Shown here one piece after another: positions 1-10,155 of a stretch of DNA of 64,000 bases. The first letter of the stretch is position 1. Each line of letters begins with the position of its first letter. Under the pieces are notes generated by a model. That model searched no databases, was not told the origin of the DNA, and saw only the letters and a program-made list of their open reading frames with translations. A program made the translations under genes and the position numbers. The stretch is from CAVQUE01 sp046290435 (GTDB lineage Bacteria > Actinomycetota > Acidimicrobiia > Acidimicrobiales > UBA8592), in the NCBI GenBank assembly GCA_046290435.1, contig JBKAGO010000034.1, positions 124,001 to 188,000 on the forward strand, given 5' to 3'.

Positions 1-465
1 CCCGGCAGCAGGCGTCGGCGCCAGGTCGGAGGCACGGTGGCGCTCGGTGGGCGCAGGCTCGGCGGTTGTGGGATCCCCGGTCCCGTCACGAGCCTCGGGC
101 TCCTCGGCTTCCTCGGGCTGCTCGGCTTCGTTCGGCTGCTCGGCTTCCTCGGCCCCCGCACCGCCTGCTCGGCGCTGCTCGGACGCCTCGGTCCTGTTCT
201 GTGCTTCGCCGACCGCGAGCTGCGCGATCGGGGTTCCGACGGCGACGGTCTCGCCGGCGCCCACCAGGATGCGTTCGACACGGGCGTCGTGCCAGACCTC
301 GACCTCGATCTCGGACTTGTCGGTGTCGACGTCGAGGAGGACGTCGCCCTTGGTCACCGTGTCGCCCTCGGCCACCCGCCACCCGATCACCGTGCCGGAG
401 TCCATGTCCGAACCGAGCGACGGCAGCCGGAAATCGACCAGGTTCGTCTCGACGGTCTCAGCCAC
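1..465 (-). CDS. Dihydrolipoamide acyltransferase (E2), N-terminal part, cut by window edge
   Basis: This is the first 155 codons of an E2 subunit of a 2-oxoacid or acetoin dehydrogenase, the lipoyl-bearing core that passes an acyl group to CoA. Residues about 8-85 form a lipoyl domain, with the lipoylated lysine (about residue 50) in D-V-D-T-D-K-S-E-I-E. A Glu/Ala/Pro-rich flexible linker follows, as is usual in E2 proteins; the subunit-binding and catalytic domains lie outside the window. The start is GTG at 465, overlapping the E1beta stop by 8 nt, so the two are translationally coupled. No E3 gene is visible. The coding frame is open to the window edge. The family assignment is firm; the substrate (pyruvate, branched-chain acid or acetoin) is not determined. 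Confidence 0.88.
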   Translation of the reverse strand, partial: MAETVETNLVDFRLPSLGSDMDSGTVIGWRVAEGDTVTKGDVLLDVDTDKSEIEVEVWHDARVERILVGAGETVAVGTPIAQLAVGEAQNRTEASEQRRAGGAGAEEAEQPNEAEQPEEAEEPEARDGTGDPTTAEPAPTERHRASDLAPTPAAG

Positions 466-1441
466 GGGCCATCACCGCCTCCGCTCCGGCGACGATGTCG
501 TCGACCTGTGGGATGGCGGCCGTCTCCAAGTGCCGGGCATAGGGGATCGGCACCTCGGCCGAACACACCCGCCCGACGGGCGCGGCGAGGGCCTCGAAGC
601 ACGTCTCGTGGATGCGGGCGCTGATCTCCGCGCTCAGGCCGACCGAACGCCAACCCTCGTCGACGACGAGGGCGCGCCGGGTGCGCGCGACGCTCTCGAC
701 GATCGTGTCGGTGTCGAGGGGGCGCAGCGTCCGCAGGTCGATGACCTCCGCGTCGATTCCGGCGCCGTCGAGGGCCGTCGCTGCGTCGAGGGCCTTGGGC
801 AGACACCCGCCGTGGGTGACGATCGTGATGTCGTCGCCGCGTCGCGCCACCCGGGCGGTGTCGAGGTCCACCGGCCCGTCGTCGGCCAGCCCCGTCGTCG
901 CGTAGAGCGTCGCGTGCTCGAACAGCAGCACCGGATCGGGATCGTCGACCGCGGCGGCGAGCATCCACCGGGCATCGGTGACCGTCGCGGGCGCCACGAC
1001 ACGCAAGCCCGGTACGTGGGCATACCAGCCCTCGAGCGAGTGCGAGTGCTGCGCTGCCAACTGGCGGCCGGCTCCGGTGGCCATGCGCACCACGAGCGGC
1101 ACGTTGCACTGCCCGCCCGTCATGTGCAGCAGCGTCGCCGCCGTGTTGACCAGCTGATCCATCGCCAGCAGGCTGAAGTTCACCGTCATGATCTCGACGA
1201 TGGGGCGCATCCCGCCGAGTGCCGCGCCGATCCCTGCCCCGACGAACCCCGACTCCGACAGCGGCGTGTTCCGCACCCGGTGGCGGCCGAACTCGACGTG
1301 CAGATCGCGCGTGACGCCGTACGTGCCGCCGTAGTCGGCGACGTCCTCGCCCATGACGAACACCCGGTCGTCGCCGGCGAGCGCATCGCGATGGGCCTCG
1401 CGCAACGCCTCTCGGTACGACATCTCGGTCCCGCTCGTCAT
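458..1441 (-). CDS. 2-oxoacid/acetoin dehydrogenase E1 component, beta subunit
   Basis: 327 aa, the usual length for a separate E1 beta chain. It forms the thiamine-diphosphate-dependent E1 heterotetramer with the upstream alpha subunit and decarboxylates the 2-oxoacid (or cleaves acetoin) before transfer to E2. Family motifs are visible: V-M-G-E-D-V-A near residue 30, T-P-L-S-E-S-G-F near 60, the R-P-I-V-E-I-M-T segment near 80, and A-Q-H-S-H-S-L-E near 110. The ATG at 1441 overlaps the alpha stop as ATGA, and the E2 start overlaps this gene's end. PdhB and AcoB are close relatives, and sequence alone does not separate them here. Confidence 0.93.
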   Translation of the reverse strand: MTSGTEMSYREALREAHRDALAGDDRVFVMGEDVADYGGTYGVTRDLHVEFGRHRVRNTPLSESGFVGAGIGAALGGMRPIVEIMTVNFSLLAMDQLVNTAATLLHMTGGQCNVPLVVRMATGAGRQLAAQHSHSLEGWYAHVPGLRVVAPATVTDARWMLAAAVDDPDPVLLFEHATLYATTGLADDGPVDLDTARVARRGDDITIVTHGGCLPKALDAATALDGAGIDAEVIDLRTLRPLDTDTIVESVARTRRALVVDEGWRSVGLSAEISARIHETCFEALAAPVGRVCSAEVPIPYARHLETAAIPQVDDIVAGAEAVMARG

Positions 1442-2420
1442 CTCGCCCCGATCTCTCGTCGGTACACGGCGGTACCGAGGGTCTCCACCGGTTCGAGTTC
1501 GCTGGCGTCGGCGAACGCCACGGCGTCATCCACCTCTGCCTCTGCGTCGCGCTCCATTCCGGCCCGGGCGTCCTCGTCCAGCAGTCCCGCGGTTGAGAGC
1601 ACCTCTGCGTAGGAGGGGATCGGGTCCCGCTCGCGCCACCGGTCGATCTCCTCGCGGTCGCGGTACAGGTCCGGGTCGAACATCGAGTGCGCCCGGAACC
1701 GGTAGGTCCGCAGCTCGAGGAACACCGGCCCGCCGTCGGCGCGGATGGAGGTGAGCGCCCGGGCAGTCGCGTCCCGCACGGCCAGGACGTCCATGCCGTC
1801 GACGGTCCACGCCGGCATCTCGTACGCGGCGGCCTTGACCGCGAGGTTGGTCTCTGCTTCGGAAGTCTCGAGCGACGTGCCCATCGCGTAGAGGTTGTTC
1901 TCGCAGCAGAACAGCACCGGCGTCTTCCACAGCGCCGCGAGGTTCATCGCCTCGTGGAACTCGCCCTCGGCCATGGCGCCCTCGCCGAAGAAGCACACGG
2001 TCACGGCGTCGGATCCCTGCATCTTCGATGCCAGGGCCAACCCGACGGCCACGGGGAGGTGGCCACCGACGATGGCGTTGCCGCCGTAGAAGCCGCAGGA
2101 TGCGTCGAACAGGTGCATCGAGCCGCCCCGGCCGCCGCTGCAACCGTCCACCCGGCCGAACATCTCCGCCATGATCGATCGCATCGGGACGCCCCGCAGC
2201 AGCGCGTGACCGTGCTCGCGGTAGGTGGCCAGCACCGCGTCGTGGGACCGGAGGCAGCTCATCACGCCCGTGGCCACCGCCTCCTCGCCGATGTAGAGGT
2301 GCAGGAAGCCACGGATCTTCGTCTCGCCGTAGAGCTGCGCGCACCGCTCCTCCATGGCCCGGATACGGATCATGTCGGCGAGCAGCCGGTGTGCGGTCTC
2401 GGCGTCGGGCAGGTGAGCGT

Positions 2421-2424
<4 letters not shown>
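1438..2424 (-). CDS. 2-oxoacid/acetoin dehydrogenase E1 component, alpha subunit
   Basis: 328 aa E1 alpha chain, which binds thiamine diphosphate. The TPP/Mg2+ motif is clear: G-E-G-A-M-A-E-G-E-F-H-E-A-M-N-L-A followed by E-N-N-L-Y-A-M-G-T. The phosphorylation-loop region near the C-terminus reads Y-R-F-R-A-H-S-M-F-D-P. The short length and the lack of an N-terminal extension fit the AcoA/PdhA type with separate alpha and beta genes. It overlaps the acyl-CoA ligase stop upstream by 4 nt and the beta gene downstream by 4 nt, so ligase-E1alpha-E1beta-E2 reads as one operon. Confidence 0.93.
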
Positions 2425-4217
<1,793 letters not shown>

Positions 4218-4365
4218 GGTCCGGAGACTTCCCGCGACACGGTGGGCTGAACAGGGGCAAACGGCCCCTGGTGCGCGTGGGGGCCACTGGGGGCCAACGG
4301 CACTGGTGGCGGCCGCTCGGGATCGTCACCCTGGTCTCACGTTGGCCGAACACAGGAGCTGCATC

Positions 4366-4710
4366 ATGGGGACCAATGCACCCGCCCGCTACGAGGAACT
4401 GAGCCAGGGGCTCGCCGACCTCGGCAAGGTCGTGCCGTCGGTCATGGACGGCTTCTCGCGCCTGCACCGCAATGCGATCACCGGTGGCGCCCTCGACGAG
4501 CGAACGAAGGAGCTGATGGCCCTCGCCATCGCCGTCGCCGTCCGCTGCGACGGGTGCATCGCCTTCCACGTCCACGACGCGGTCCGCGCCGGCGCCTCAC
4601 GTGACGAGGTCGCCGAGGCGATCGGCGTGGCCGTCCTGATGGGCGGCGGGCCCGCCGCCGTGTACGGCACCGAGGCGCTGCGGGCCTACGAGCAGTTCAC
4701 CGAGGCCTGA
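4366..4710 (+). CDS. Carboxymuconolactone decarboxylase/AhpD-family protein
   Basis: 114 aa all-helical protein. The redox/active-site motif A-V-A-V-R-C-D-G-C-I-A-F-H-V-H-D-A lies at about residues 55-70; the C-x-x-C plus His arrangement is the AhpD-type thiol-disulfide active site. Members act as peroxidase partners or lactone decarboxylases. The ATG at 4366 is chosen because CAGGAG at 4353 lies at a good distance and because homology-like sequence begins there; an open frame extends upstream without a ribosome site. It is convergent with the small membrane-protein gene on the other strand and overlaps its 3' end by 25 nt. Confidence 0.88.
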   Translation: MGTNAPARYEELSQGLADLGKVVPSVMDGFSRLHRNAITGGALDERTKELMALAIAVAVRCDGCIAFHVHDAVRAGASRDEVAEAIGVAVLMGGGPAAVYGTEALRAYEQFTEA

Positions 4711-5069
4711 TCCCCGCTCCTGCCGGAGCACGACGCCTGCGTTCTCGTGGTGGCGATGGCGGCAACCGTTGCTGCCACGGCGATACCACGATGGGAGCGG
4801 CTCCCGCCACGGGTGCGGGACAGCGCCGCCAGCAGTGCCAGCTGGGCGACCGCGCCGGCGTGGCGGGCCCGGTCGTCGAGCACTCGCCTGGCCGACGTCG
4901 CGACACAGACGGCGTAGGCGACCTGATGGGGGCGACGCCCGAAGGCGGGGACCCGCGCCGACGATGCGGCGACCCCCAACAGGTTCGCCACCAGCATCGG
5001 CACCAGCACGTCAGCGGATCCGGAGCCCTCGACCAGCCGGGCCGGCTTCGACGAGAGCGCCGACGACAT
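4686..5069 (-). CDS. Small hypothetical membrane protein coupled to the methyltransferase gene
   Basis: 127 aa, not recognised. Three hydrophobic stretches can be seen (about residues 21-36, 70-83 and 94-107), so a small membrane protein is likely. The main reason to believe it is the junction: the methyltransferase stop and this ATG share a base as TGATG at 5071-5067, the classic termination-reinitiation arrangement. It is the last gene of the nitroreductase/polyketide synthase/methyltransferase set, so it may assist a membrane-embedded lipid product, but that is only context. Its 3' end overlaps the convergent AhpD-like gene by 25 nt. A Cys/Ser/Thr/Arg-rich tail is unusual and makes the call tentative. 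Confidence 0.55.
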   Translation of the reverse strand: MSSALSSKPARLVEGSGSADVLVPMLVANLLGVAASSARVPAFGRRPHQVAYAVCVATSARRVLDDRARHAGAVAQLALLAALSRTRGGSRSHRGIAVAATVAAIATTRTQASCSGRSGDQASVNCS

Positions 5070-5587
5070 CACCGTCGTCGTCGCCCGAGGGCCCGATCCT
5101 CGGCGGGGATCCGCACGGCCATGAGCGCGGCGTCGGCGACCGTCGCCAGCACCGCGGTCCGTCGCGCGCCGAAGACCGTCGGGAGCGCCGCCAGCTCCAA
5201 GGCGACGGCGACGTAGTTGGGGTGGCGAACGAGGCGGTACGGGCCTGTGCGCACCGGCTCGGCATCGGGGAGCACGAGGATGCGGGTGGTCCAGCGGTCG
5301 CCGAGGGCGCGGATGGCCGCGTAGCGCAGCGCCTGCGCAGCCACGAACACGGCGAGCGCCGAGCGCTCGACGCGGTGCGACCTGCTGGTGCGTGCGGCGA
5401 CCGTCCCCTCGACGGCGGTCGCGGCGAGCCAGCCGACGTGCAGGGCCACCATGGTGCGGTAGTGGCCCGAGCCGTGCTCGACGGCCCCGGCGGCCCGCAG
5501 CCGGGCGTCGTTGCGCCTCGCATGGACGAGCTCGGCGATGCGTTGGGCGCCCACAGCGGTCACCGCCCACACGACCGGCTTCAACAC
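5069..5587 (-). CDS. Isoprenylcysteine carboxyl methyltransferase-like membrane methyltransferase
   Basis: 172 aa integral-membrane SAM-dependent methyltransferase of the ICMT/PEMT fold. The diagnostic C-terminal segment T-G-P-Y-R-L-V-R-H-P-N-Y-V-A-V is present near residues 113-127, with hydrophobic helices on both sides. In Streptomyces the same kind of protein (SrsB) O-methylates alkylresorcinols made by a neighbouring type III polyketide synthase, and here the synthase gene is directly upstream. The GTG at 5587 is preferred because it overlaps the synthase stop by 7 nt; the frame is also open further upstream inside the synthase, but that part is antisense-like noise. It is followed by the TGATG-coupled small membrane protein. 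Confidence 0.82.
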   Translation of the reverse strand: MLKPVVWAVTAVGAQRIAELVHARRNDARLRAAGAVEHGSGHYRTMVALHVGWLAATAVEGTVAARTSRSHRVERSALAVFVAAQALRYAAIRALGDRWTTRILVLPDAEPVRTGPYRLVRHPNYVAVALELAALPTVFGARRTAVLATVADAALMAVRIPAEDRALGRRRR

Positions 5588-6639
5588 CGGAAGACCACGT
5601 GCTCTGCGGCGAAGCCGGGTCCCATCGCCGAGATGAGACCCATCTCTCCGGGACGGCCACCGTCTTCGGCCAGGAATCGCTCGAGCACGAACAACGCCGT
5701 CGGTGCCGACATGTTGCCGTGGTCGTACAGGACGCGTGCGGACCATCGGAGCTGGTCGGGCTCGAGGCCGAGGCTGTCCGCCAACGCGGCGAGAACACCG
5801 GCGCTGCCCGGATGGAAGATGTGGTGGGCGATGTCGTCGACGCTCGTGCCGTGTCGTCGACACGCCGCTTCGGCACTGGCGCGGAACTCGCGCCGAACCA
5901 GCGACGGAACCGAACGCGACAGCACGACGCCCAGGCCCCGGGCGTCGACATCCCATCCCATCACGTCGGCGGTGTCGGGCCACAGGGTGCTGCCGGCTCC
6001 GACGAGGGTGGGTGCGTCGCTGCCGTCGCGTCGGCCGAGAACGGCGGCTGCGGATCCGTCGGCGAACAGGCTGGCCGCCACGAGATCGGTCTTGGTGGCG
6101 GCGTCGCGTCGGAACGCCAGGCTGCACAACTCGGTGGCGATCAGCAGGGCGCATCGCTCCGGCTGTGCCGCCGTCCACTCGAGCGCCTGGCCGAGCCCGC
6201 CGACGCCGCCCGCGCAGCCGTGACCGAACACCGCCGTGCGCCGCGTGCCGTGCAAGGCGAGGCCCAGGTGCTGCACCAGGCGGGCGTCGAGCGAGGGCGT
6301 CGCCACTCCCGTGGAGGAAACGAAGAACACCGCGCCGATGGAGGCGGGTTCGATCGCCGCGGCGGCGATCGCCCGGTCCGCTGCCCGCACCGAGAGGTCG
6401 AACGCCTCGACGCGGTAGCGGTCGTTGCGTTCGCCGAAGTCGTGATCGTCGTCGAACCACGACGGCGGCACCGAGAAGCTCCGGCTGTGTACCCCGGAGC
6501 GGTCGAACACCCCGACGAAGCGGTCGAGGCCGTCGAAGGAGTCGGCGAACATCGCCCGGACCAGGCACTTGGCCCGGTCCTGGTCGACCTCGTGGTCGGG
6601 GACCGCTGTCCCCAGACCGAGCAGCCGGACCGGCGTCAT
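5581..6639 (-). CDS. Type III polyketide synthase (chalcone/alkylresorcinol synthase-like)
   Basis: 352 aa, the normal size of a homodimeric type III PKS, which extends a starter acyl-CoA with malonyl-CoA and cyclises the chain. The full catalytic triad is visible: Cys142 in F-G-H-G-C-A-G-G-V, His276 in H-I-F-H-P-G-S-A-G-V and Asn309 in Y-D-H-G-N-M-S-A-P-T. The C-terminal P-G-F-A-A-E-H-V is the usual G-F-G-P-G-type loop in diverged form. It overlaps the nitroreductase upstream as ATGA and the methyltransferase downstream. A methylated alkylpyrone or alkylresorcinol lipid is the likely product by analogy with srs-type clusters. Substrate chain length cannot be read from the sequence. Confidence 0.93.
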   Translation of the reverse strand: MTPVRLLGLGTAVPDHEVDQDRAKCLVRAMFADSFDGLDRFVGVFDRSGVHSRSFSVPPSWFDDDHDFGERNDRYRVEAFDLSVRAADRAIAAAAIEPASIGAVFFVSSTGVATPSLDARLVQHLGLALHGTRRTAVFGHGCAGGVGGLGQALEWTAAQPERCALLIATELCSLAFRRDAATKTDLVAASLFADGSAAAVLGRRDGSDAPTLVGAGSTLWPDTADVMGWDVDARGLGVVLSRSVPSLVRREFRASAEAACRRHGTSVDDIAHHIFHPGSAGVLAALADSLGLEPDQLRWSARVLYDHGNMSAPTALFVLERFLAEDGGRPGEMGLISAMGPGFAAEHVVFRC

Positions 6640-7466
6640 GCCGTCGGCTGCAAGGTCGCCGCAACCGGCTCGGACTCGCCGAAGTCGTCGTGCTCGGCCT
6701 CCGCGCAGGTGTTGCGGAAGACGTACTGAGACACGCGCTTGCGTTGGCGGCTCGACCAGTCGATCCGTGGCCGGTCGCTCGACGCAGGGAGGTAGCCGAC
6801 GCGGTACATGGCCATGAGCTCGAGGTCCTCGGGCACCGCGAGCAGGTCCACGACCTCGGCCCAGCGTTCGGGGACCTCCATCGGGAACGAGATGAACTGG
6901 ATGCCCATGCCGAGCGCCGCCGTCGCCAGCCAGATGTTCTCGATCGCGGCGCCCATGCCGAACACCGAGTAGAAGCCGGACAGTTCGCCCGGCTTGTATT
7001 CGGTTCGGTCGAGCAGGACCGCCAGGATCAGCGGGGCACCGCGCACGAGCTCCTCGTTGTCATCGCCGAGCGTCGACGGGATGCCCAGCCGGTTCATCAG
7101 CGACGTGGCGCGATCGGTGAACACGAAGCGCACGAAGGGACGCAGCGCCCGGGGCAGATGATCGAACAGGATGCCGTCGCGTCGCTCCTCCATCTCCTGT
7201 TCGGAGAAGCGGAAGAACCGTCGGTACCTGCTGAAGAACAACCCCTGCTCGAAAACCCGCGTCATCGATTCGCCGCTGATACGGGCGATCCGATCGATCA
7301 TCGAGCGGTCGTCGATGAGCACGAAGCGCCAGGGCTGGCTGTTGAAGTGCGAAGGGGCCATACCCGCCACGTCGACGAGGAGGCGTTGGTGCTCGGCGGA
7401 GACCGGCGTCGGCGCGAGGGGACCGTTGGTGGTGCGGCGGCTCGCGACGGCCTCGAAGAAGTCCAT
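6636..7466 (-). CDS. Nitroreductase-family FMN oxidoreductase
   Basis: 276 aa. N-terminal nitroreductase signature: F-F-E-A-V-A-S-R-R-T-T-N-G near residue 3 and M-A-P-S-H-F-N-S-Q-P-W-R-F-V near 36, with the FMN-binding G-M-G-A-A-I-E-N-I-W-L-A-A segment near 165-180. The ATG at 7466 fits the family start; the frame is open further upstream but without family sequence. First gene of the polyketide set (4 nt overlap with the synthase). In Streptomyces srs clusters the tailoring oxidase is an FAD hydroxylase, so a nitroreductase here suggests different redox tailoring. A general quinone or nitro-compound reductase is the alternative. Confidence 0.88.
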   Translation of the reverse strand: MDFFEAVASRRTTNGPLAPTPVSAEHQRLLVDVAGMAPSHFNSQPWRFVLIDDRSMIDRIARISGESMTRVFEQGLFFSRYRRFFRFSEQEMEERRDGILFDHLPRALRPFVRFVFTDRATSLMNRLGIPSTLGDDNEELVRGAPLILAVLLDRTEYKPGELSGFYSVFGMGAAIENIWLATAALGMGIQFISFPMEVPERWAEVVDLLAVPEDLELMAMYRVGYLPASSDRPRIDWSSRQRKRVSQYVFRNTCAEAEHDDFGESEPVAATLQPTA

Positions 7467-7531
7467 GGCCGCCACGTACCCGATCGGCGGTCCGCCAAAC
7501 CGCAAGGTTGACCGGCCGAGGCCGGCAACGA

Positions 7532-7551
7532 CGTCTCCCGCTCGGGAGACG
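7532..7551. promoter_or_regulatory. Inverted repeat in the divergent promoter region
   Basis: An 8-bp perfect inverted repeat, CGTCTCCC and GGGAGACG separated by GCTC, lies in the 227-bp space between the divergent nitroreductase and ABC-transporter genes. It could be an operator or an RNA hairpin in the nitroreductase leader. No adjacent regulator gene identifies the binder. Confidence 0.35.
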
Positions 7552-7693
7552 ACACCGGCGCACCGACGTGACCTCCGGCCCTGTCGGGCGGAGCGGGTCG
7601 GCCCGAGACTGAGAGAGGCGGATCCGATGAGGTCGGTATCCGGCCGAGGGGAGCCCGTCGAGCGATCGAGAGCCAACAGTGGAGGCAGCGAGC

Positions 7694-8671
7694 ATGACCA
7701 CCACCGCTACGGGAGTCCCCGCGCCGGCGTTCGTCGGAGATCTCGGCGACACCGGCGACGGTGGCTACCCGCTGCAGGTCGAGCACCTGACCAAACGGTA
7801 CGGCGACCGTACCGTCGTCGATCACCTGGACTTCACGGTGCCGCCCGGGAGGGTGACGGGCTTCCTCGGCCCCAACGGTTCGGGCAAGTCGACGACGATG
7901 AAGATCATGCTCGACCTGGCGGCCGCGAGCGAGGGCACCGCCACCATCGGCGGCCATCGGTATCGCGATCTGCCGGCACCGGCGGGAATCGTCGGCGCCA
8001 TGATCGAATCCGATGCGTTCCATCCCGGGCGCAGCGGCCGGGACCATCTGCGGATCCTGTCCGACGCGAGCGGCATCGACCAGCGCAGGGTCGAGGTCAT
8101 GCTCGAACAGGTCGGGCTCTCCGACGCAGCCGATCGGCGCGTCGGGGCGTACTCGCTCGGCATGCGCCAACGCCTCGGCCTCGCCGCCGCGATGCTCGGC
8201 ACACCACCGGTGCTGATCCTCGACGAGCCCGGCAACGGGCTCGACCCCCAGGGCATCCGCACGCTGCGTGATCTGCTCCGCGATCACGCAGCCGCCGGGG
8301 GCACGGTGTTCGTGTCGAGCCACCTGCTGAGCGAGGTCGAACACCTCGCCGACGACGTCATCGTGGTCAACCGGGGTCGTCTCGTGACCACGGGCTCGCT
8401 CGCCGAACTCCAACAGGCCGCCGCAGTTGTCCGTAGCCCGGAGGTCTCCCGCCTCGGCAGCGTGCTCGAAGGCGCCGGTGCCGCGATCGAGCCCGACGGA
8501 GCCGACGCCATGGTGGTCCGGGGTATGGCGCTCGAGGAGATCGGCGCGCGGGCGTTCGCCGAAGGCGTGGTCCTGCACGAGTTGGCCTCACGGGCCGGTT
8601 CGCTCGAGGAGCTGTTCCTGCAGTGGACCACCGTGGCCTCGCCGTCGGATCCCGAGGGGGTCGAGCCGTGA
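7694..8671 (+). CDS. ABC transporter ATP-binding protein
   Basis: 325 aa ATPase of the drug/lipid export type (NatA/DrrA-like). Walker A is G-P-N-G-S-G-K-S-T-T near residue 60, the signature is Y-S-L-G-M-R-Q-R-L-G-L-A near 155, Walker B is V-L-I-L-D-E-P-G near 175 and the switch His is in V-S-S-H-L-L. A C-terminal extension of about 90 aa follows, as in this subfamily. ATG at 7694 is chosen because GGAGG at 7681-7685 lies 8 nt upstream. The stop overlaps the permease GTG start (GTGA), so the two form one exporter. Substrate unknown. Confidence 0.93.
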   Translation: MTTTATGVPAPAFVGDLGDTGDGGYPLQVEHLTKRYGDRTVVDHLDFTVPPGRVTGFLGPNGSGKSTTMKIMLDLAAASEGTATIGGHRYRDLPAPAGIVGAMIESDAFHPGRSGRDHLRILSDASGIDQRRVEVMLEQVGLSDAADRRVGAYSLGMRQRLGLAAAMLGTPPVLILDEPGNGLDPQGIRTLRDLLRDHAAAGGTVFVSSHLLSEVEHLADDVIVVNRGRLVTTGSLAELQQAAAVVRSPEVSRLGSVLEGAGAAIEPDGADAMVVRGMALEEIGARAFAEGVVLHELASRAGSLEELFLQWTTVASPSDPEGVEP

Positions 8672-9414
8672 CCATGGAAGGACTCATCCGATCCGAGATC
8701 CGCAAGCTGACCAGCACCAAGATGCCGTGGGCGTTCCTGGGTGTCCTCGTCGCGATCGCTGCGATCAACGCCTTCGCCGTGATCGCCGGGACCGACATGG
8801 ACGGCAGCAAGGACTTCATCTCGACCGAGGCCGATCAGCAATCGCTGATGGCCTTCGCCGCCAATGCCTTCATGGGCGCCGGGCTCTTCGGCGCGATCGC
8901 CGTGGCGCGCGAGTACGGGCACAACACCGTCATCCCGACGTTCCTGGCGTCGCCGCGGCGCCATCGCGCCGTGATCGCCCAACTGGTCGCCGTTGCGCTC
9001 GGGGGTGCCGTGCTCAGCTTCGTCGGGGCCGGGCTGACCGTCATCGCAGTGGCCGTGTCGTTGCCGACGACCGAGTACGGGTTCATGGTGTCCGCGGTCC
9101 ACGTGGCCCAGATCCTCGCCGCTTCGACCTTCGTCGGTGCCGCCGGAGCCGTCCTCGGTGCTGGGGTCGGCGCGGTGGTGCGCAACGTCGGTGGAGCGGT
9201 CACCACCACCGTGCTGGCCCTGATCGTGGCGCCTCCGCTGGTGGTGCAGCTGGCCAGCGGCACGGCGTCATGGATGCCGAGCGTGCTCGCCAATGTCTTG
9301 TCCGGGGTGGGGACCGAGGTCTCCTCGGCCGCTGCAGCCGGCGCGGTGGTCGCCTGGGCGCTCGTGCCGGCGGTGGTCGGGCTGCTGTTCGTGCAGCGCC
9401 GCGACGTCGTGTGA
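8668..9414 (+). CDS. ABC transporter permease (ABC-2 type)
   Basis: 248 aa integral membrane protein with about six hydrophobic helices, starting with a short cytoplasmic segment (M-E-G-L-I-R-S-E-I-R-K-L) that is typical of ABC-2 export permeases partnering NatA/DrrA-like ATPases. GTG at 8668 overlaps the ATPase stop by 4 nt; ATG at 8674 two codons later is an equal candidate. Several helices are rich in small residues (A, G, V). It is convergent with the secreted protease gene, only 17 bp away. Confidence 0.85.
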   Translation: MTMEGLIRSEIRKLTSTKMPWAFLGVLVAIAAINAFAVIAGTDMDGSKDFISTEADQQSLMAFAANAFMGAGLFGAIAVAREYGHNTVIPTFLASPRRHRAVIAQLVAVALGGAVLSFVGAGLTVIAVAVSLPTTEYGFMVSAVHVAQILAASTFVGAAGAVLGAGVGAVVRNVGGAVTTTVLALIVAPPLVVQLASGTASWMPSVLANVLSGVGTEVSSAAAAGAVVAWALVPAVVGLLFVQRRDVV

Positions 9415-9431
9415 GGGAGGTGTCGCCGGCG

Positions 9432-10118
9432 TCAGCCGGCTCGCGTCAGCGTGACGCATTCGGCTGGTTCGCGGCCCGCCGGGTCGGCTTCGCCCGCCAC
9501 ATCGAGGATGTCTTCAGCGGCAGCGATGTCGGTCGCCCAGGCCCGGGCGGAGTCGCGTCGGCTCGCCGCGAAGACCACGCCCCCGAGGCTGCCGTCGTCG
9601 GCGAACAGGCCGGCACCGCTGTCGCCACGCTCGACGGTCGCATCGAGCTCGTAACCCGCCCGGTCGTGGGCGCCCTCGCCGTAGATGTCCGCGAAGCGGA
9701 TGACGACCGTGCGCTCGACGGTCCATCCGAACTCGCCGCCTGTCCCGAGCCCGCTCGCCGTGCCCCGGTCGCCTGCGCCCAGCGACGCCAGCTCCACGTC
9801 GGTGACGTCGAGACCCGGCACGTCGAGGACGGCGAGATCGAGGTCGGTGTCGATCGCCGCCACGGTCGCGTCGTGCTCTGCGCCGCTTGCATCGGTGACG
9901 ATGATCGAATCGGCCCCGGCGACGACATGGGCGACGGTCAGAACCGTCGCTGCGTCGATCGCCGTGCCGGACCCGACTGCTGGGTCCGCGCCGCCGCATC
10001 CCCACGCCCGGATCTCGGTGGGGCGCTCGTCGACGGTTGTCGCCTCGGTCGCGCCGCCGCATCCGACGGCGACGACGGCGCCGATCAGCACGCCCGCCAC
10101 GATGGCCCCGGCTCTCAT
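9432..10118 (-). CDS. Secreted trypsin-like serine protease, probable lipoprotein
   Basis: 228 aa. The N-terminus is a signal sequence ending in V-A-V-G-C-G-G, a plausible lipobox that would tether the protein to the membrane. The mature part is an S1-type protease: His in L-T-V-A-H-V-V-A-G (about residue 65), Asp in D-T-D-L-D-L-A-V-L-D (about 92), and the catalytic Ser in V-E-R-G-D-S-G-A-G-L-F (about 168). ATG at 10118 gives a proper signal peptide; the frame extends upstream without one. Substrate unknown. It faces the ABC permease gene and follows the flavoprotein gene on the same strand after 37 bp. Confidence 0.85.
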   Translation of the reverse strand: MRAGAIVAGVLIGAVVAVGCGGATEATTVDERPTEIRAWGCGGADPAVGSGTAIDAATVLTVAHVVAGADSIIVTDASGAEHDATVAAIDTDLDLAVLDVPGLDVTDVELASLGAGDRGTASGLGTGGEFGWTVERTVVIRFADIYGEGAHDRAGYELDATVERGDSGAGLFADDGSLGGVVFAASRRDSARAWATDIAAAEDILDVAGEADPAGREPAECVTLTRAG

Positions 10119-10155
10119 GGCCGCGACCGTAACGAACGGTCCGTGCGGTGAGGGG

